Assembly (NCBI GenBank): GCA_963816985.1
Contig: CAWFMF010000004.1
Coordinates: forward strand, 3,410,001-3,474,000
Source: JAIVJM01 sp963816985
GTDB taxonomy: Bacteria > Acidobacteriota > Blastocatellia > Pyrinomonadales > Pyrinomonadaceae
Length of the DNA stretch: 64,000 nt
Reading direction: 5' to 3'
Shown here: positions 26,590-36,343 of the stretch, piece after piece
How positions within the stretch are numbered: position 1 is the stretch's first letter
Layout of the letters: each line of letters starts with the position of its first letter
Notes under the pieces: generated by a model
Told to the model about the DNA's origin: nothing
The model's database searches: none
The model's input: only the letters and a program-made list of their open reading frames with translations
Translations under genes and position numbers: made by a program

Positions 26590-27018
26590 TTGGCAGAGAA
26601 GAGAGTTTACGAAGTCGTCTTCATCGTTGACCCGGCGGCGGGCGACGAAGACGTGACACGCCTGACGGATAACCTTCAAAACATCATCGCCGAGCAGGGC
26701 GGAACCGTCACCAAAAACGAGAGCATGGGTCGGCGTCACCTGGCCTACCGCATCGGTCGCAACACCGAGGGCATCTACCACCTCTTCGAGGTCGAGGGTT
26801 CGGGCCGGGAAATCGCCGAGCTTGAGCGCCGCATGCGCGTCAACGATCAGGTGCTTCGCTACCTGACCGTGCGCGTGGACGAAGACCGCCAGCGCGCCGA
26901 GAAGTTCAGGGCGCGCCGCGCGCGCAAGTCGCTCAAGCGACCGACGCGCGGCGGCGTCGCCGGGGTCGTTAGCGCCCCCGCGCCCGCCGTCGAAGAGGAG
27001 AGCGGAGACGAGGCGTAA
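26590..27018 (+). CDS. rpsF: 30S ribosomal protein S6
   Basis: A 142-residue S6: KRVYEVVFIVDPAAGDEDV, SMGRRHLAYRIGRNTEGIYHLFEVEG, and LRYLTVRVDED, plus a basic then Ala/Glu-rich tail. An in-frame ATG at 26584 touches the AAAAGGAGG (26575-26583) directly, which is too close to be used; TTG 26590 is 6 nt from it and gives the normal MAEKRVYEV start, so I choose the TTG. First gene of rpsF-rpsR-rplI. Confidence 0.93.
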   Translation: MAEKRVYEVVFIVDPAAGDEDVTRLTDNLQNIIAEQGGTVTKNESMGRRHLAYRIGRNTEGIYHLFEVEGSGREIAELERRMRVNDQVLRYLTVRVDEDRQRAEKFRARRARKSLKRPTRGGVAGVVSAPAPAVEEESGDEA

Positions 27019-27055
27019 ATCGTGCGCGCCCGTGCCCTTCCAAGTTGAGGGTTAC

Positions 27056-27117
27056 AGGCGACGCACGCCGCGCGGCGCAGTTTTGAACGAACCCTGCGCG
27101 CACGCCTGCCGTCGCCT
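27056..27117 (+). promoter_or_regulatory. Candidate structured leader between rpsF and rpsR
   Basis: AGGCGAC/GTCGCCT (27056-27062, 27111-27117) enclose GCGCAG/CTGCGC (27075-27080, 27094-27099) with extra GC-rich pairing options. It ends 26 nt before the rpsR ATG. It might be a ribosomal-protein binding leader; I do not recognise a known motif. Confidence 0.3.
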
Positions 27118-27143
27118 TCTGAAGAAGATAAGGGAAGAGAATC

Positions 27144-27464
<321 letters not shown>

Positions 27465-27482
27465 AGGAGGGATTAAAGACAC

Positions 27483-28067
27483 ATGGCAACGACGAACGTT
27501 CTTTTACGCGAAGACATAGACAACCTCGGCGCGCGCGGCGAAATCGTGAAGGTCAAGGCGGGCTACGCGCGCAACTACCTTCTGCCCCGCAAGCTCGCCG
27601 TCGAGGCGAGCGCCGGCAACGTCAAGCAGATCGAGGCCGAGCGCGCCGCGCTCTTGAAGAAGGAGAGCAAGGAGCGCGGGACCGCCGAGGCGCAGGCGGC
27701 CTTGATGAAGTCGCTCCACCTCACCTTCGAGCGCAAGGTCGGCGAGCACGGCATGCTCTACGGCTCCGTGACCTCGATGCACGTCGCCGAGGCGCTCAAG
27801 GAGAAGGGCTACGAGATAGACCGCCGCCGCATCAACCTCCCCGAAGCCATCAAGGAGACGGGCGACTTCACCGTCCCGGTGCGCCTGCACCGCGAGGTGA
27901 CGGTCGAAATCCCCGTCACCGTCACGGGCGAGGGCGGCGCGAAGACCGCGGGCGACGCGGCGGCTTCGGCGGCGGGCGAAGAGGCGGCGTCCGACACCGC
28001 TGCCGACACCGTTGAGGCGTCAGCCGAGACCGCTTCGGCTGACGAAGCGGGCGCGACCGAGGCTTAA
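27483..28067 (+). CDS. rplI: 50S ribosomal protein L9
   Basis: A 194-residue L9. Residues 1-50 are the rRNA-binding domain (VLLREDIDNLGARGEIVKVK, GYARNYLLPRKLAVEA), followed by the long helix and the C-terminal domain (KVGEHGMLYGSVTSMHVAEAL). A 45-residue Ala/Glu/Thr-rich tail beyond residue 150 is an extension over the usual 150. GAAGGAGG lies 12-18 nt before ATG. Confidence 0.95.
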   Translation: MATTNVLLREDIDNLGARGEIVKVKAGYARNYLLPRKLAVEASAGNVKQIEAERAALLKKESKERGTAEAQAALMKSLHLTFERKVGEHGMLYGSVTSMHVAEALKEKGYEIDRRRINLPEAIKETGDFTVPVRLHREVTVEIPVTVTGEGGAKTAGDAAASAAGEEAASDTAADTVEASAETASADEAGATEA

Positions 28068-28101
28068 AAACTTCGGAATTTCGGGGTGCGGCGAGTCTCT
28101 A

Positions 28102-28130
28102 TTGTCGCGCCCCGAAGCTTGTAGTATAAG
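28102..28130 (+). promoter_or_regulatory. Probable promoter for dnaB
   Basis: TTGTCG (28102-28107), 17 nt, TATAAG (28125-28130), 35 nt after rplI. Leader to ATG 28251 about 115 nt. Confidence 0.5.
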
Positions 28131-28250
28131 AACTGCGGCGCGACCTTTACGCGCTCCTCCGAGAGCCTTTCAGGCGAGCGGAGGCGACACGTGGGGACGC
28201 GCCGTTTTCTTTATCCACTTCAGCCGAACTTCTACCGACCGCTGCTCCCG

Positions 28251-29609
28251 ATGGCATCCAGAATTGACTCGTCGCGCGACCAGATGCTCGAACGACCGCT
28301 GCCGCACAGCGCGGAAGCCGAGCGGGCCATCCTCGGCGCGATCATCCTCGACAACTCGCTCGTCAATCAGGCTATCGAGCTGCTGCGGCCCGACGACTTC
28401 TACGTCCGCGCCCACCAGTTCGTCTTCCGCGCCATGATCGCTTTGAGCGAGCGCGGCTCCGAAATCAACCCCATCCTCGTCGGCGAAGAGCTTCGCCGCG
28501 AGGGCGCGTTAGAACAGACGGGCGGCATCGCCTTCATCTCTGAACTGACCTACGGGCTCCCGCACTTCACCAACATTGCGGCCTACGCGAAGATGGTCAG
28601 CGGGAAGTCTTTGATGCGCCAACTCGTGCGCGTCGCCAACAAGGTGACGAGCGAGGCGCTCGAAGAAGAGGACGAGCCCGAAATCATCCTCGACCACGCC
28701 GAGCAGATGATCTTCGCCCTCGCCGACGAGCGCACCCGTCAAGGCTTCGCGCACGTCAAGCCGGTCGCCGACCAGCTCCTCGAAAAAGTGCAGGAGATGG
28801 CCGGTCGCTCTACCATACTCACGGGCCTCGCGACCGGCTTCAGCGAGTTCGACAACATGACCTCCGGCCTTCAGCCCTCCGACCTCATCATCGTCGCCGC
28901 GCGCCCCTCGATGGGGAAAACTTCCCTGTGCCTGACGCTCGCGCAGAACGCGGCGATTCAGGAGGGGGCGGTGGTCGGCGTCTTCTCTCTGGAGATGTCG
29001 AAGGAGTCTTTGGTGATGCGTATGCTCTGCTCGGAGGGGCGTGTGGACGCGCACCGCTTCCGCAGCGGGCGTCTGGCGCGCGAGGAGTGGGCGCGGCTCG
29101 CGGGGGCTCTGGGGACTCTGGCCGAGGCGCGGATATACATTGACGACACGCCGGGCATCTCGGTGCTTGAGATGCGCGCGAAGGCGCGGCGTTTGGCGGC
29201 GGAGCAGAAGCGGCTCGACCTCATCGTCGTGGACTACATGCAACTGATGTCCGGCTCTTCGCGCCGCAGCGAGTCGCGGCAGCAAGAGGTCTCGCAAATC
29301 TCGCGCGAGCTTAAAGGTCTCGCCAAAGAACTCAACGTGCCGCTCGTCGCGCTCTCGCAACTCAGCCGCGCCCCCGAAGCGCGCAGCGACCACCGCCCGC
29401 AGCTCTCCGACCTCAGAGAAAGCGGCTCGATTGAGCAGGACGCCGATTTGGTCGCCTTCATCTACCGCGAGGAGCAGTACGCGCGGACGGAGGAGAACGC
29501 CGGGATCGCCGAGCTTATCATCGCCAAGCAGCGCAACGGGCCGACGGGCACGGTGAACCTCGCGTTCCTCAAGGAGTTCACGCGCTTCGAGAATATGTGG
29601 CGCGAGTAG
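28251..29609 (+). CDS. dnaB: Replicative DNA helicase
   Basis: A 452-residue DnaB. The N-terminal domain opens PHSAEAERAILGAIILDN, and the RecA-like domain has Walker A ARPSMGKTSLCL (about residue 220), VFSLEMSKESLVMRM, Walker B LDLIVVDYMQLM and LSDLRESGSIEQDADLV. No intein is present. I chose ATG 28251; the frame stays open to a GTG at 28191 without a better site. It closes the ispE-to-dnaB run. Confidence 0.95.
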   Translation: MASRIDSSRDQMLERPLPHSAEAERAILGAIILDNSLVNQAIELLRPDDFYVRAHQFVFRAMIALSERGSEINPILVGEELRREGALEQTGGIAFISELTYGLPHFTNIAAYAKMVSGKSLMRQLVRVANKVTSEALEEEDEPEIILDHAEQMIFALADERTRQGFAHVKPVADQLLEKVQEMAGRSTILTGLATGFSEFDNMTSGLQPSDLIIVAARPSMGKTSLCLTLAQNAAIQEGAVVGVFSLEMSKESLVMRMLCSEGRVDAHRFRSGRLAREEWARLAGALGTLAEARIYIDDTPGISVLEMRAKARRLAAEQKRLDLIVVDYMQLMSGSSRRSESRQQEVSQISRELKGLAKELNVPLVALSQLSRAPEARSDHRPQLSDLRESGSIEQDADLVAFIYREEQYARTEENAGIAELIIAKQRNGPTGTVNLAFLKEFTRFENMWRE

Positions 29610-29632
29610 AAGCTTTCTGAAACGATGAACTT

Positions 29633-29692
29633 GATGAAGGAGCCGCCATCTCGAATCTCTGATTTGAGATTCGAGATGGCGGCTCCTTCATC
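29633..29692. terminator. Perfect 27-bp hairpin after dnaB
   Basis: Left arm 29633-29659 and right arm 29666-29692 pair perfectly around TGATTT. No T-run follows directly (TTGTAAG). It may terminate dnaB transcription and resembles the other intergenic hairpins in size. Confidence 0.7.
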
Positions 29693-29855
29693 TTGTAAGC
29701 CGCGCCTTCACCTCTGAATGCCATCCCGAAAAGCTTGTCCGTTCGATGAGCTTCGTGATATACCGCACACTCTCGACGGCGACTTCGGACGGCCCGTTGA
29801 AGCTCCCCCCACGGAGCCGAAGCACTTTTGCCCCGCTACTCACAGGCCCAAGTTT

Positions 29856-32831
29856 ATGGCGTTCGCCTATCCTCGCAAGACCTTTCGACATTGGCCCCGG
29901 ATTTGTGAGGCCCTTTTAGTCGCATGCTTGGTCCCGCTCGCCGCCGTCCGGGCCGAGCCCTCGAAGCCGATTCTCGTCAGCGCTCCGACCTCGACCCGCG
30001 CCGTCGCGCTCGACGCCGTGGCGTTCACCTCCGAGCCCTTCTCACCCGCGCCCAAGTCCTTCCTCTACGGCCCCGAAGAGCCGACGAGCATCATCCTCTT
30101 CGTCCTGAATCTGTCTTTGAATCCGGGCGAAGACGCCTCGGCTTTGACGGCGGACGCGGAAGACGCCGCCCACAAACACTACAACCTCAAGGTCGAGTAC
30201 GTCGGCAAGGTTCCGGGGCAGGAATGGTTGAGCCAGTTGAACCTGCGACTGGACGCGGGGATGGGCGACGTGGGCGACGTGCTCATCAAGGTCACGCATC
30301 AAGGCGTGGCGAGCAACCGGGTGCGCGTCGGGATTGGGCACGTGGGCGGCGGGCCGACGGACGACGAAGGGGCCGCGCCGACGCCCGCGCCGCCCTACAC
30401 CATCAGCGGGCGAGTGTTGTCGGGCGGGGCGGGGCTCGGCGGCGTGAAGGTCACGCTCGGCGGCGCGCAGACCGCGACGGCGACGACCGCCGCCGACGGG
30501 AGTTACGCATTCCTCATCAACGCCGTCGGCAACTACACCGTCAACGCGTCGAAGAAGTTCTACACCCTCACGCCGCCCGCAAGCGCCTTCGAGAATCTGA
30601 GCGGCGACCGGACGCTCGTCTTCGACGCGTCTCTCGACAAGCACACCATCAGCGGCACGTTGAAGGACGACGAGGGCCGTGCGATGAAGGGCTTGCCGGT
30701 GACGCTCAGGAGCGTCGCGGGCGACTTCACGCCGAGGACAATCGCGGCGGGCGACGGCGGCGAGTTCTCTTTCGGCGACGTGCCCGCCGGTCGCGGCTAC
30801 ACGATAGAGCCCTTGAACACGAGCCTCTATGCCTTCACCCCACAGAGCGTCGGCGAGTTGGACGGGGACGTGGCGCTCGCCTTCAATGGGACGCGCCGCC
30901 GGTACACCATCGGCGGCGTGATAAAGGACTACTCCGGGCGCGCCGTCGAGGGCGTGGGCGTGACGCTCACGGGCGAACTCGGCGCGTCCGCGACGACGGA
31001 TGCGAACGGGCGCTACTCGTTCGCCAACCTCGTCTCCGGGAAACTCTACAACCTCCACGCCGCCAAGATTGATTACCTCGTCAGCCCGGAGACGATGTCT
31101 TTCATTCTGTTGAGGGACGAGACCGCCGACTTCTTCGCCGCCAGACAGTACCGGATCACTGGCCGCGTCACCGACAGCGGCGGCAAGGGCATCTACGACA
31201 TCGTGATGAAGCTCGTCGGGCCGGAGACGGTCACGGTGCTGACCGACTTGGACGGCTCATACGGGTTCATCGTGACGACCGAGGGCAGCTATCAACTGTT
31301 CCCTTTCAAGGAGCAGGACTTATACCGGTACGCGCCGCCAAGCCGGAGCTTTAACTTAACGACGACAAGCCCGAACCTGACGCTTAACTTTACGGCGGGC
31401 ATCCTCCTCACCTCGCCGACGCACGTCCTCGAATTCGACGGCACGCCGATGAGCGCCGACTACGGCGTCTTCTGGGCGCACGACACGACCGTCGGCAACT
31501 TCTTCTGGGAGTTCTGGGCCATGCCGGGCGAGAACACGCAGGGGCGGTATCTCTTGTCCGACGGCTATGGCGGCTCGCACACGCTCCTCTTCGGCTTTAA
31601 CCACGGCCCGCGTGGCTACAGTTTCACCGGCAACGTCTGGAACGGCACAGGCGTCGTCTCCTTCGGCAGCGACGAGGGGCCGAGCGTCGGCGAGTGGGGC
31701 CACTACGCCGTCGGTTGGGACGGGAAGAGCATCAACACTTATTACGACGGCGTGCCCGTCGGCAAGGTCGCGTTCAACGGGCCGCGCGTCTCTCTGGGGA
31801 CGGGTTCGGGCTCGACCCTTCTGCTCATCGGCGGCTCGAACCACCAGAACCTCATCGGGAGAATCGCTCAGGTGCGGGGCTACGAGGAGAACAACCCGCA
31901 CGCCGCCGCGCCCGAATCATCCTTCGCGCCGCAGACGGTCTTCTCGGTGGACGGCCAACTGCTGAGTTACTACTTCCGCCCGGCGGAGAGGGTCGCAGAC
32001 CTCTCGCCCGTCGGCTTCAACGGAAGCCATCACAACGGCTGGCCGCGCGGGATGCTGGAGTTCTATTTCAACTTTAGCTGCCCCGGCTGCCCCGTCCCGC
32101 AGTTCGTCATTGACCCGACCGCGCCCGACTTTGCCAACCCGAACAATCCGGTGAAGGCCAAGACGCTCGTCGTCGGCCCGCCGCCGACGCCAAGCGGCGC
32201 GCGCGTCTTCGACTCGTTCTCGCGCGACAACGCGACATACATTCTGGGCGGCAAAGGCGGGCTCGGCACGACCGAAGCGGCGGGCGCGTCGGCGGGCGCG
32301 AAGGTTTGGCAGACCAACGTCGAGGCGACGGTGGCCCAGCCCTTCGGGATTCTCGGCGGGCGGGCGGTTCTGCTGGCGGACGCCGAATCGTTGGCGTGGG
32401 TCTCGACGGGTGCGCTGAGCGCGAATCTCAACATCAGCGTCGAGCGCACCGCCGGCTCCTACGGGAGCGGCGTCAACACGGGCCTCTGCTTCCGCGTCGC
32501 GGACAAGAACAACTTCTTCTTCGCCTACACGACCGACGACCCGGCCAATCCTTCCGCGCCCAAGCGGCTCACGCTCGGCTTCTACCAGTCGGGCACGAGA
32601 ACCGTCCTCGCCAGCAACATCCCAATGCCTTCGGGGAACTGGAAGACCTTGCGTGTGATCACGACGCAGGCGGGCTCGATTAAGGTCTACGCCGAAGACG
32701 CGCTCGTCCACTCCGCCGAGAGCACGACGCACGCCTTCTCGACGGGCGCGGGCCTCTACAACCACGCGGCGGGGATGGGCCTCTCGAACCGCTGGGACAA
32801 CTTCACCGTGCTCGACGTGCCTCAGCCTTAA
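29856..32831 (+). CDS. Large secreted protein with carboxypeptidase-regulatory-like and LamG-like domains
   Basis: A 991-residue exported protein. A signal peptide lies at about residues 16-34 (ICEALLVACLVPLAAVRA). Residues about 45-175 form an N-terminal beta domain; from about 185 to 510 come four CarboxypepD_reg/CnaB-like repeats, each opening YTISGRV, HTISGTL, YTIGGVI or YRITGRV and carrying a DG.Y.F core. A LamG/concanavalin-like domain follows (about 515-680: VLEFDGTPMS, FWEFWAMPGE, WGHYAVGWDGKSINTYYDG), then a C-terminal jelly-roll type domain (FDSFSRDNATYILGG to RWDNFTVLD). Probably binds polysaccharide or cell-surface material; no catalytic motif is seen. I chose ATG 29856 because the signal peptide begins there; an open frame extends to 29718. 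Confidence 0.78.
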   Translation: MAFAYPRKTFRHWPRICEALLVACLVPLAAVRAEPSKPILVSAPTSTRAVALDAVAFTSEPFSPAPKSFLYGPEEPTSIILFVLNLSLNPGEDASALTADAEDAAHKHYNLKVEYVGKVPGQEWLSQLNLRLDAGMGDVGDVLIKVTHQGVASNRVRVGIGHVGGGPTDDEGAAPTPAPPYTISGRVLSGGAGLGGVKVTLGGAQTATATTAADGSYAFLINAVGNYTVNASKKFYTLTPPASAFENLSGDRTLVFDASLDKHTISGTLKDDEGRAMKGLPVTLRSVAGDFTPRTIAAGDGGEFSFGDVPAGRGYTIEPLNTSLYAFTPQSVGELDGDVALAFNGTRRRYTIGGVIKDYSGRAVEGVGVTLTGELGASATTDANGRYSFANLVSGKLYNLHAAKIDYLVSPETMSFILLRDETADFFAARQYRITGRVTDSGGKGIYDIVMKLVGPETVTVLTDLDGSYGFIVTTEGSYQLFPFKEQDLYRYAPPSRSFNLTTTSPNLTLNFTAGILLTSPTHVLEFDGTPMSADYGVFWAHDTTVGNFFWEFWAMPGENTQGRYLLSDGYGGSHTLLFGFNHGPRGYSFTGNVWNGTGVVSFGSDEGPSVGEWGHYAVGWDGKSINTYYDGVPVGKVAFNGPRVSLGTGSGSTLLLIGGSNHQNLIGRIAQVRGYEENNPHAAAPESSFAPQTVFSVDGQLLSYYFRPAERVADLSPVGFNGSHHNGWPRGMLEFYFNFSCPGCPVPQFVIDPTAPDFANPNNPVKAKTLVVGPPPTPSGARVFDSFSRDNATYILGGKGGLGTTEAAGASAGAKVWQTNVEATVAQPFGILGGRAVLLADAESLAWVSTGALSANLNISVERTAGSYGSGVNTGLCFRVADKNNFFFAYTTDDPANPSAPKRLTLGFYQSGTRTVLASNIPMPSGNWKTLRVITTQAGSIKVYAEDALVHSAESTTHAFSTGAGLYNHAAGMGLSNRWDNFTVLDVPQP

Positions 32832-33003
32832 ACGCCGACTTTGAGCTTGAGAGAGGGCGCGAAAAGTCACAGGGAAATTCCGCGCGCGGGCGTTTGCGTC
32901 TCCGCAGTCGGTCGGTTAATTTAGTCCGCGCCAGAGGCCCGCGGAAGTCCGAACCGCCTGTCCCTTCACGAACGAAATTCTGTTAACAGGAGTCATAAGT
33001 CAC
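32832..33003. other. Intergenic region before the M28 peptidase gene
   Basis: A weak promoter candidate is TTGCGT (32894-32899), 17 nt, TAATTT (32917-32922). An AGGAG lies about 12 nt before the TTG start of the next gene. Nothing else is seen. Confidence 0.35.
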
Positions 33004-34689
33004 TTGTTAGACCTGAAGACCCGCACGCAGAGAGTGTGGCACGCGCTCGGCGCGCTGCTGCTCGTCACGACTTTAGTCGCCGCGCCCGCGCTCGCGCGGC
33101 AGCAGGCCACGTCCGCCGCCGTCGCGAAGCCCTCGGCGGCGGCGCTCACCGACGCCGAGCGCGAACTGACGGCGCGCGTCAAGGCGGAGACTATCCGCGA
33201 GTTGACGACGGCGCTCTCGGCCCCTGAGATGCAGGGGCGCGGGACGGGCCAGCCCGGCGGCGAGATGGCCGCGCAGTTCCTCGCCGAGCGTTTCAAGCGG
33301 CTCGGCCTCAAGCCGCTCGGCGAGAAGGGCTCGTACTTCCAGCCGATCAAGTTCCGCGAGTTCAGCGTGACGACCGAAACGTCCTTCAAGGCGGGCGACG
33401 TGTCGCTCAAGATGGGCGAAGACTTCGTCGTCGCGCCGCCGTTCAGCGGTGACAAGGACATCAGCGGGCGGCTCGTCTTCGTCGGCTTCGGCTTCCAGTC
33501 GCCCTCGCGCAACGACTTGAAGGGGCTCGACGTAAAGGGCAAGCTCGTCGTCCTCATCGAAGGCCCGCCGAAGGCCGCCGACGCCGCCGAGTGGAAGAAG
33601 CTGAAGGCGGGTTTCATCATTAAGAGGAACCTCTTCATGCAGGGCGCGGCGGGGCTCGTCATCGTCAACACGAGCACGGAGCAGATGCCCTACGCGACGA
33701 TGGCCGACTACCTCACGCGGCGGCAGGTCGAGCGCGCGGACGAGGAGCAGTACCCGCCGGAGTTCCCGCCCTTCGTCGTCGCCAGCGACGCGGGCGCGGA
33801 GAAGCTCTTCGACGGTTCGGGGACGACTTACGCGCAGGCTCTGGCGCGCGCCGAGCGCGGCGAGTTCGTCTCGCAGGAGTTGAAGCCGACGGCGAAGTTG
33901 AAGATTAAGCTGCGCGGCGCGAAGGTCGCGGCCAACAACGTCGTCGGCGTGCTCGAAGGCACGGACGCGAAGTTGAAGGAGGAGGCCGTCGTCTACACGG
34001 CGCACTACGACGCCTTCGGCGTGAGCGCGGACGGGCGCGTCTATCCGGGCGCGGCGGACAACGCGCTCGGCGTCGCCGAGATGCTCGCCATCGCCGAGGC
34101 GCTCGCCGCTTCGCCGCCCCGCCGCTCCGTCATCTTCCTCGCCGTGACGGGCGAGGAGTACGGGCTGCACGGCGCGGAGCACTGGGTGAAGAATCCCACG
34201 TGGAAGCTCAAGCAGGTCGCCGCCAACCTCAACTTCGACGGCGTGGGGACGGAAATCTACGGCCCGCTCAAGAAGATGGTCGGCTTCGGCGCGGAGCACT
34301 CGGAACTCGGCGCGACGCTCGAAGCCGTGGCGGCGGCGACCGGCAGCACAATGTTCCCCGACCCGATGCCCGAAGAAAGGTCCTTCTACCGCTCCGACCA
34401 TTACGCCTTCGTCAAGCGCGGCGTCCCCGCACTCTTCCTGATGGGCACGGACGACTCGGACAAGCAGACCATCGTCGCGCGCATCAAGGCTTACGAGAAG
34501 AAGGACTACCACCAGCCGACCGACACCGTGCGCCCCGAATGGAACTGGGAGGGGCCGCGCGGCGTGGCGCAGGTCGGGGCCGTCCTCGGCTGGCGCGTCG
34601 GGAACGCCGACGAAATGCCCGCGTGGCTCACGTCCTCGCCCTTCAACCGCAAGCGCGGCACCGACGAGCCGCCGCCCGAAGAGCCTTAA
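33004..34689 (+). CDS. Exported M28-family metallopeptidase
   Basis: A 561-residue zinc aminopeptidase-like protein with a signal peptide (residues about 12-32, ALGALLLVTTLVAAPALARQ). A PA (protease-associated) domain lies at about 130-270, and the M28 catalytic domain has VVYTAHYDAFG (Zn His), GAADNALGVAEML (bridging Asp), AVTGEEYGLHG (catalytic Glu and Zn Glu), and late SDHYAF and KDYHQPTD (Zn His). All five ligands of the di-zinc site seem present. Likely acts on peptides in the periplasm. The start is TTG; no closer ATG fits the signal peptide. Confidence 0.9.
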   Translation: MLDLKTRTQRVWHALGALLLVTTLVAAPALARQQATSAAVAKPSAAALTDAERELTARVKAETIRELTTALSAPEMQGRGTGQPGGEMAAQFLAERFKRLGLKPLGEKGSYFQPIKFREFSVTTETSFKAGDVSLKMGEDFVVAPPFSGDKDISGRLVFVGFGFQSPSRNDLKGLDVKGKLVVLIEGPPKAADAAEWKKLKAGFIIKRNLFMQGAAGLVIVNTSTEQMPYATMADYLTRRQVERADEEQYPPEFPPFVVASDAGAEKLFDGSGTTYAQALARAERGEFVSQELKPTAKLKIKLRGAKVAANNVVGVLEGTDAKLKEEAVVYTAHYDAFGVSADGRVYPGAADNALGVAEMLAIAEALAASPPRRSVIFLAVTGEEYGLHGAEHWVKNPTWKLKQVAANLNFDGVGTEIYGPLKKMVGFGAEHSELGATLEAVAAATGSTMFPDPMPEERSFYRSDHYAFVKRGVPALFLMGTDDSDKQTIVARIKAYEKKDYHQPTDTVRPEWNWEGPRGVAQVGAVLGWRVGNADEMPAWLTSSPFNRKRGTDEPPPEEP

Positions 34690-34701
34690 ACGTCAGGCAT
34701 T

Positions 34702-34930
34702 GGAAAGCCCCTGAAAGGGACGATAGAATTTAGCCCACGGCGCGAGCCGTGGGACATGGCGACAACAGCAAAAAGTTACAGAGCCCCGGCAGGGGCGAAA
34801 GAGATTCGAGACACGCACCAGCGCACGTCGCATTTCTTTCGCCCCTGCCGGGGCTCTGTAATTTTCTTCTCGACCTATACCCACGGCTCGCGCCGTGGGC
34901 TAAACTATGCCGCCCCTTTCAGGGGCTTCC
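34702..34930. repeat. Three-layer nested palindrome
   Basis: Three inverted repeats sit inside each other: outer GGAAAGCCCCTGAAAGGG (34702-34719) with its complement near 34913-34930; middle TAGCCCACGGC word, 23 bp perfect (34731-34753 with 34880-34902); inner AGAGCCCCGGCAGGGGCG word, 26 bp perfect (34776-34801 with 34836-34861). The outer and inner words recur at 60595-60857. Confidence 0.9.
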
Positions 34931-34995
34931 CAAGTTTTTGTGCGAGACTTGGGTGGGGAAGTTTAAAGACGGACGGCGGACGGGCTTAGAAGATT

Positions 34996-36166
34996 ATGGG
35001 CGATGAGATGAGCGGGTTCGAGTCGGAAGCGGGGCGACCGACGTGGGCGGAGATTGACTTGGACGCGCTGGCCGCGAACTACCGGGAGGTGCGTCGGCGC
35101 GTAGGCAGTGGCGTGCGGGTGATGGGCGTGCTGAAGGCCGACGCCTACGGGCACGGCGCGGCGTCGTGTGCGCGGCGGCTCGCCGAAGAGGGCGCGGAGT
35201 GGTTCGGCGTGGCGACGCCGGAAGAAGGCTCGGAGCTGCGGCGCGCCGGGAGTGTCTCAGCGCGTCTTGAGCTTCGGAGGGTTCTGGGAAGGGCAGGCCG
35301 CGCTCTGCGTGCGCGAGCGAATCACGCCGGTCGTCTACCGCCTCGACATGGCGGAGGCGTTCGACGCGGCGGCGAAGGATGCGGGTGTCGTCGTCCCCGT
35401 CCACGTCAAGGTGGACACGGGGATGGGCCGTCTCGGCGTGCGCTACGACGAGGCGACGGAGTTCGCTTCGCGGATGGCTGCTTTTAAGAACATCCATGTC
35501 GAAGGTCTGATGACGCACTTCGCGTCGGCTGACGAGCCGGGGCGCGACTGTTTTACAGAGGATCAGTTGAAGCGTTACCGCGAGGCCGAGGCGGTCTTCC
35601 GCGAGCGCGGGCACGCGCCCGCCTTCGAGCACATGGCGAACTCCGCCGCCACGTTCGCGCACCCCGAAACGCGCGGCAACATGGTACGCCCCGGCGGCGT
35701 GCTCTACGGCCTCTGGCGCGACGTGCTGCCGCCGCTCGAAGAGAAGCCGAGCCTCCGTCCGGTGATGTCGGTGCGGACGCGCGTCATTCTCTTGAAGCGC
35801 GTCCACAGGGGCGAGACGCTCGGCTACGGCTGCACGTTCGAGGCGTCGCGCGAGATGCTGGTGGCGACCATCCCGGCGGGCTATCACGACGGCTACGCGC
35901 GTGCGCTCTCGAACCGTGGGCGCGTCATCCTGCGCGGCGCTTACGCGCCGGTGGTCGGGCGCGTCTCGATGGACTTGACGCTGCTGGACGTGACGGGCGT
36001 CGAGGGCGTCTCGCTCGGAGACCGCGTGACGCTCTTCGGCGTGGACGGAGAGCTTTCGATACCGGCGGAGGACGTGGCGAAGACCGCCGGGACTATCTCT
36101 TACGAGATTACCTGCGGCGTCAGCGCGCGCGTGCCGCGACGTGAAGTGCCGGAGAGTAAGAGATAG
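34996..36166 (+). CDS. alr: Alanine racemase, split by a frameshift
   Basis: Makes D-alanine for peptidoglycan. The N-terminal part reads TWAEIDLDALAANYREV and VMGVLKADAYGHGA with the PLP lysine. After ATPEEGSELRRAG the frame changes near 35248-35251: one extra base (GGGAGTG instead of GGGGTG) separates it from VSQRVLSFGGFWEGQ in the next frame, which continues through VKVDTGMGRLGVR, MANSAATF, TLGYGCTFEA (catalytic Tyr), GRVSMDLTLLDV and ends EITCGVSARVPR. With the frame restored the protein is about 389 residues, normal for the family. As alr is usually essential, a sequencing or assembly indel is more likely than a true pseudogene. Confidence 0.88.
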
Positions 36167-36172
36167 AGATAA

Positions 36173-36249
36173 GCCGCGGATGAACGCGGAGAGACGCAGA
36201 TTAAAACAGATGCTTTTCTGATTTGCGTATCTCGGCGTTCATCTGCGGC
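36173..36249. repeat. Intergenic hairpin, CCGCGGATGAACGCGGA word
   Basis: Left arm from 36173 (GCCGCGGATGAACGCGGAG) pairs with the right arm ending 36249, with several mismatches, around a CAGATGCTTTTCTG core. It sits just after alr and before a separate terminator. Confidence 0.75.
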
Positions 36250-36272
36250 CCATCTTTGTCTCCCTCATCAAA

Positions 36273-36319
36273 AAAGAGTCCGGCGGGCGTTGATGAAAGT
36301 ATCGCCCGCCGGACTCTTT
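36273..36319. terminator. Bidirectional intrinsic terminator between convergent genes
   Basis: A 17-bp perfect stem AAAGAGTCCGGCGGGCG and complement (36273-36289, 36303-36319), with an A-run before and T-rich sequence after, so it works on both strands. Confidence 0.85.
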
Positions 36320-36343
36320 ATGTGTGCTGTTGATGTGTGGTTG

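Noticed and set aside
29718..29855. N-terminal extension of the large secreted protein
   Set aside because: The segment has no signal-peptide character and the Sec signal begins at the ATG at 29856.
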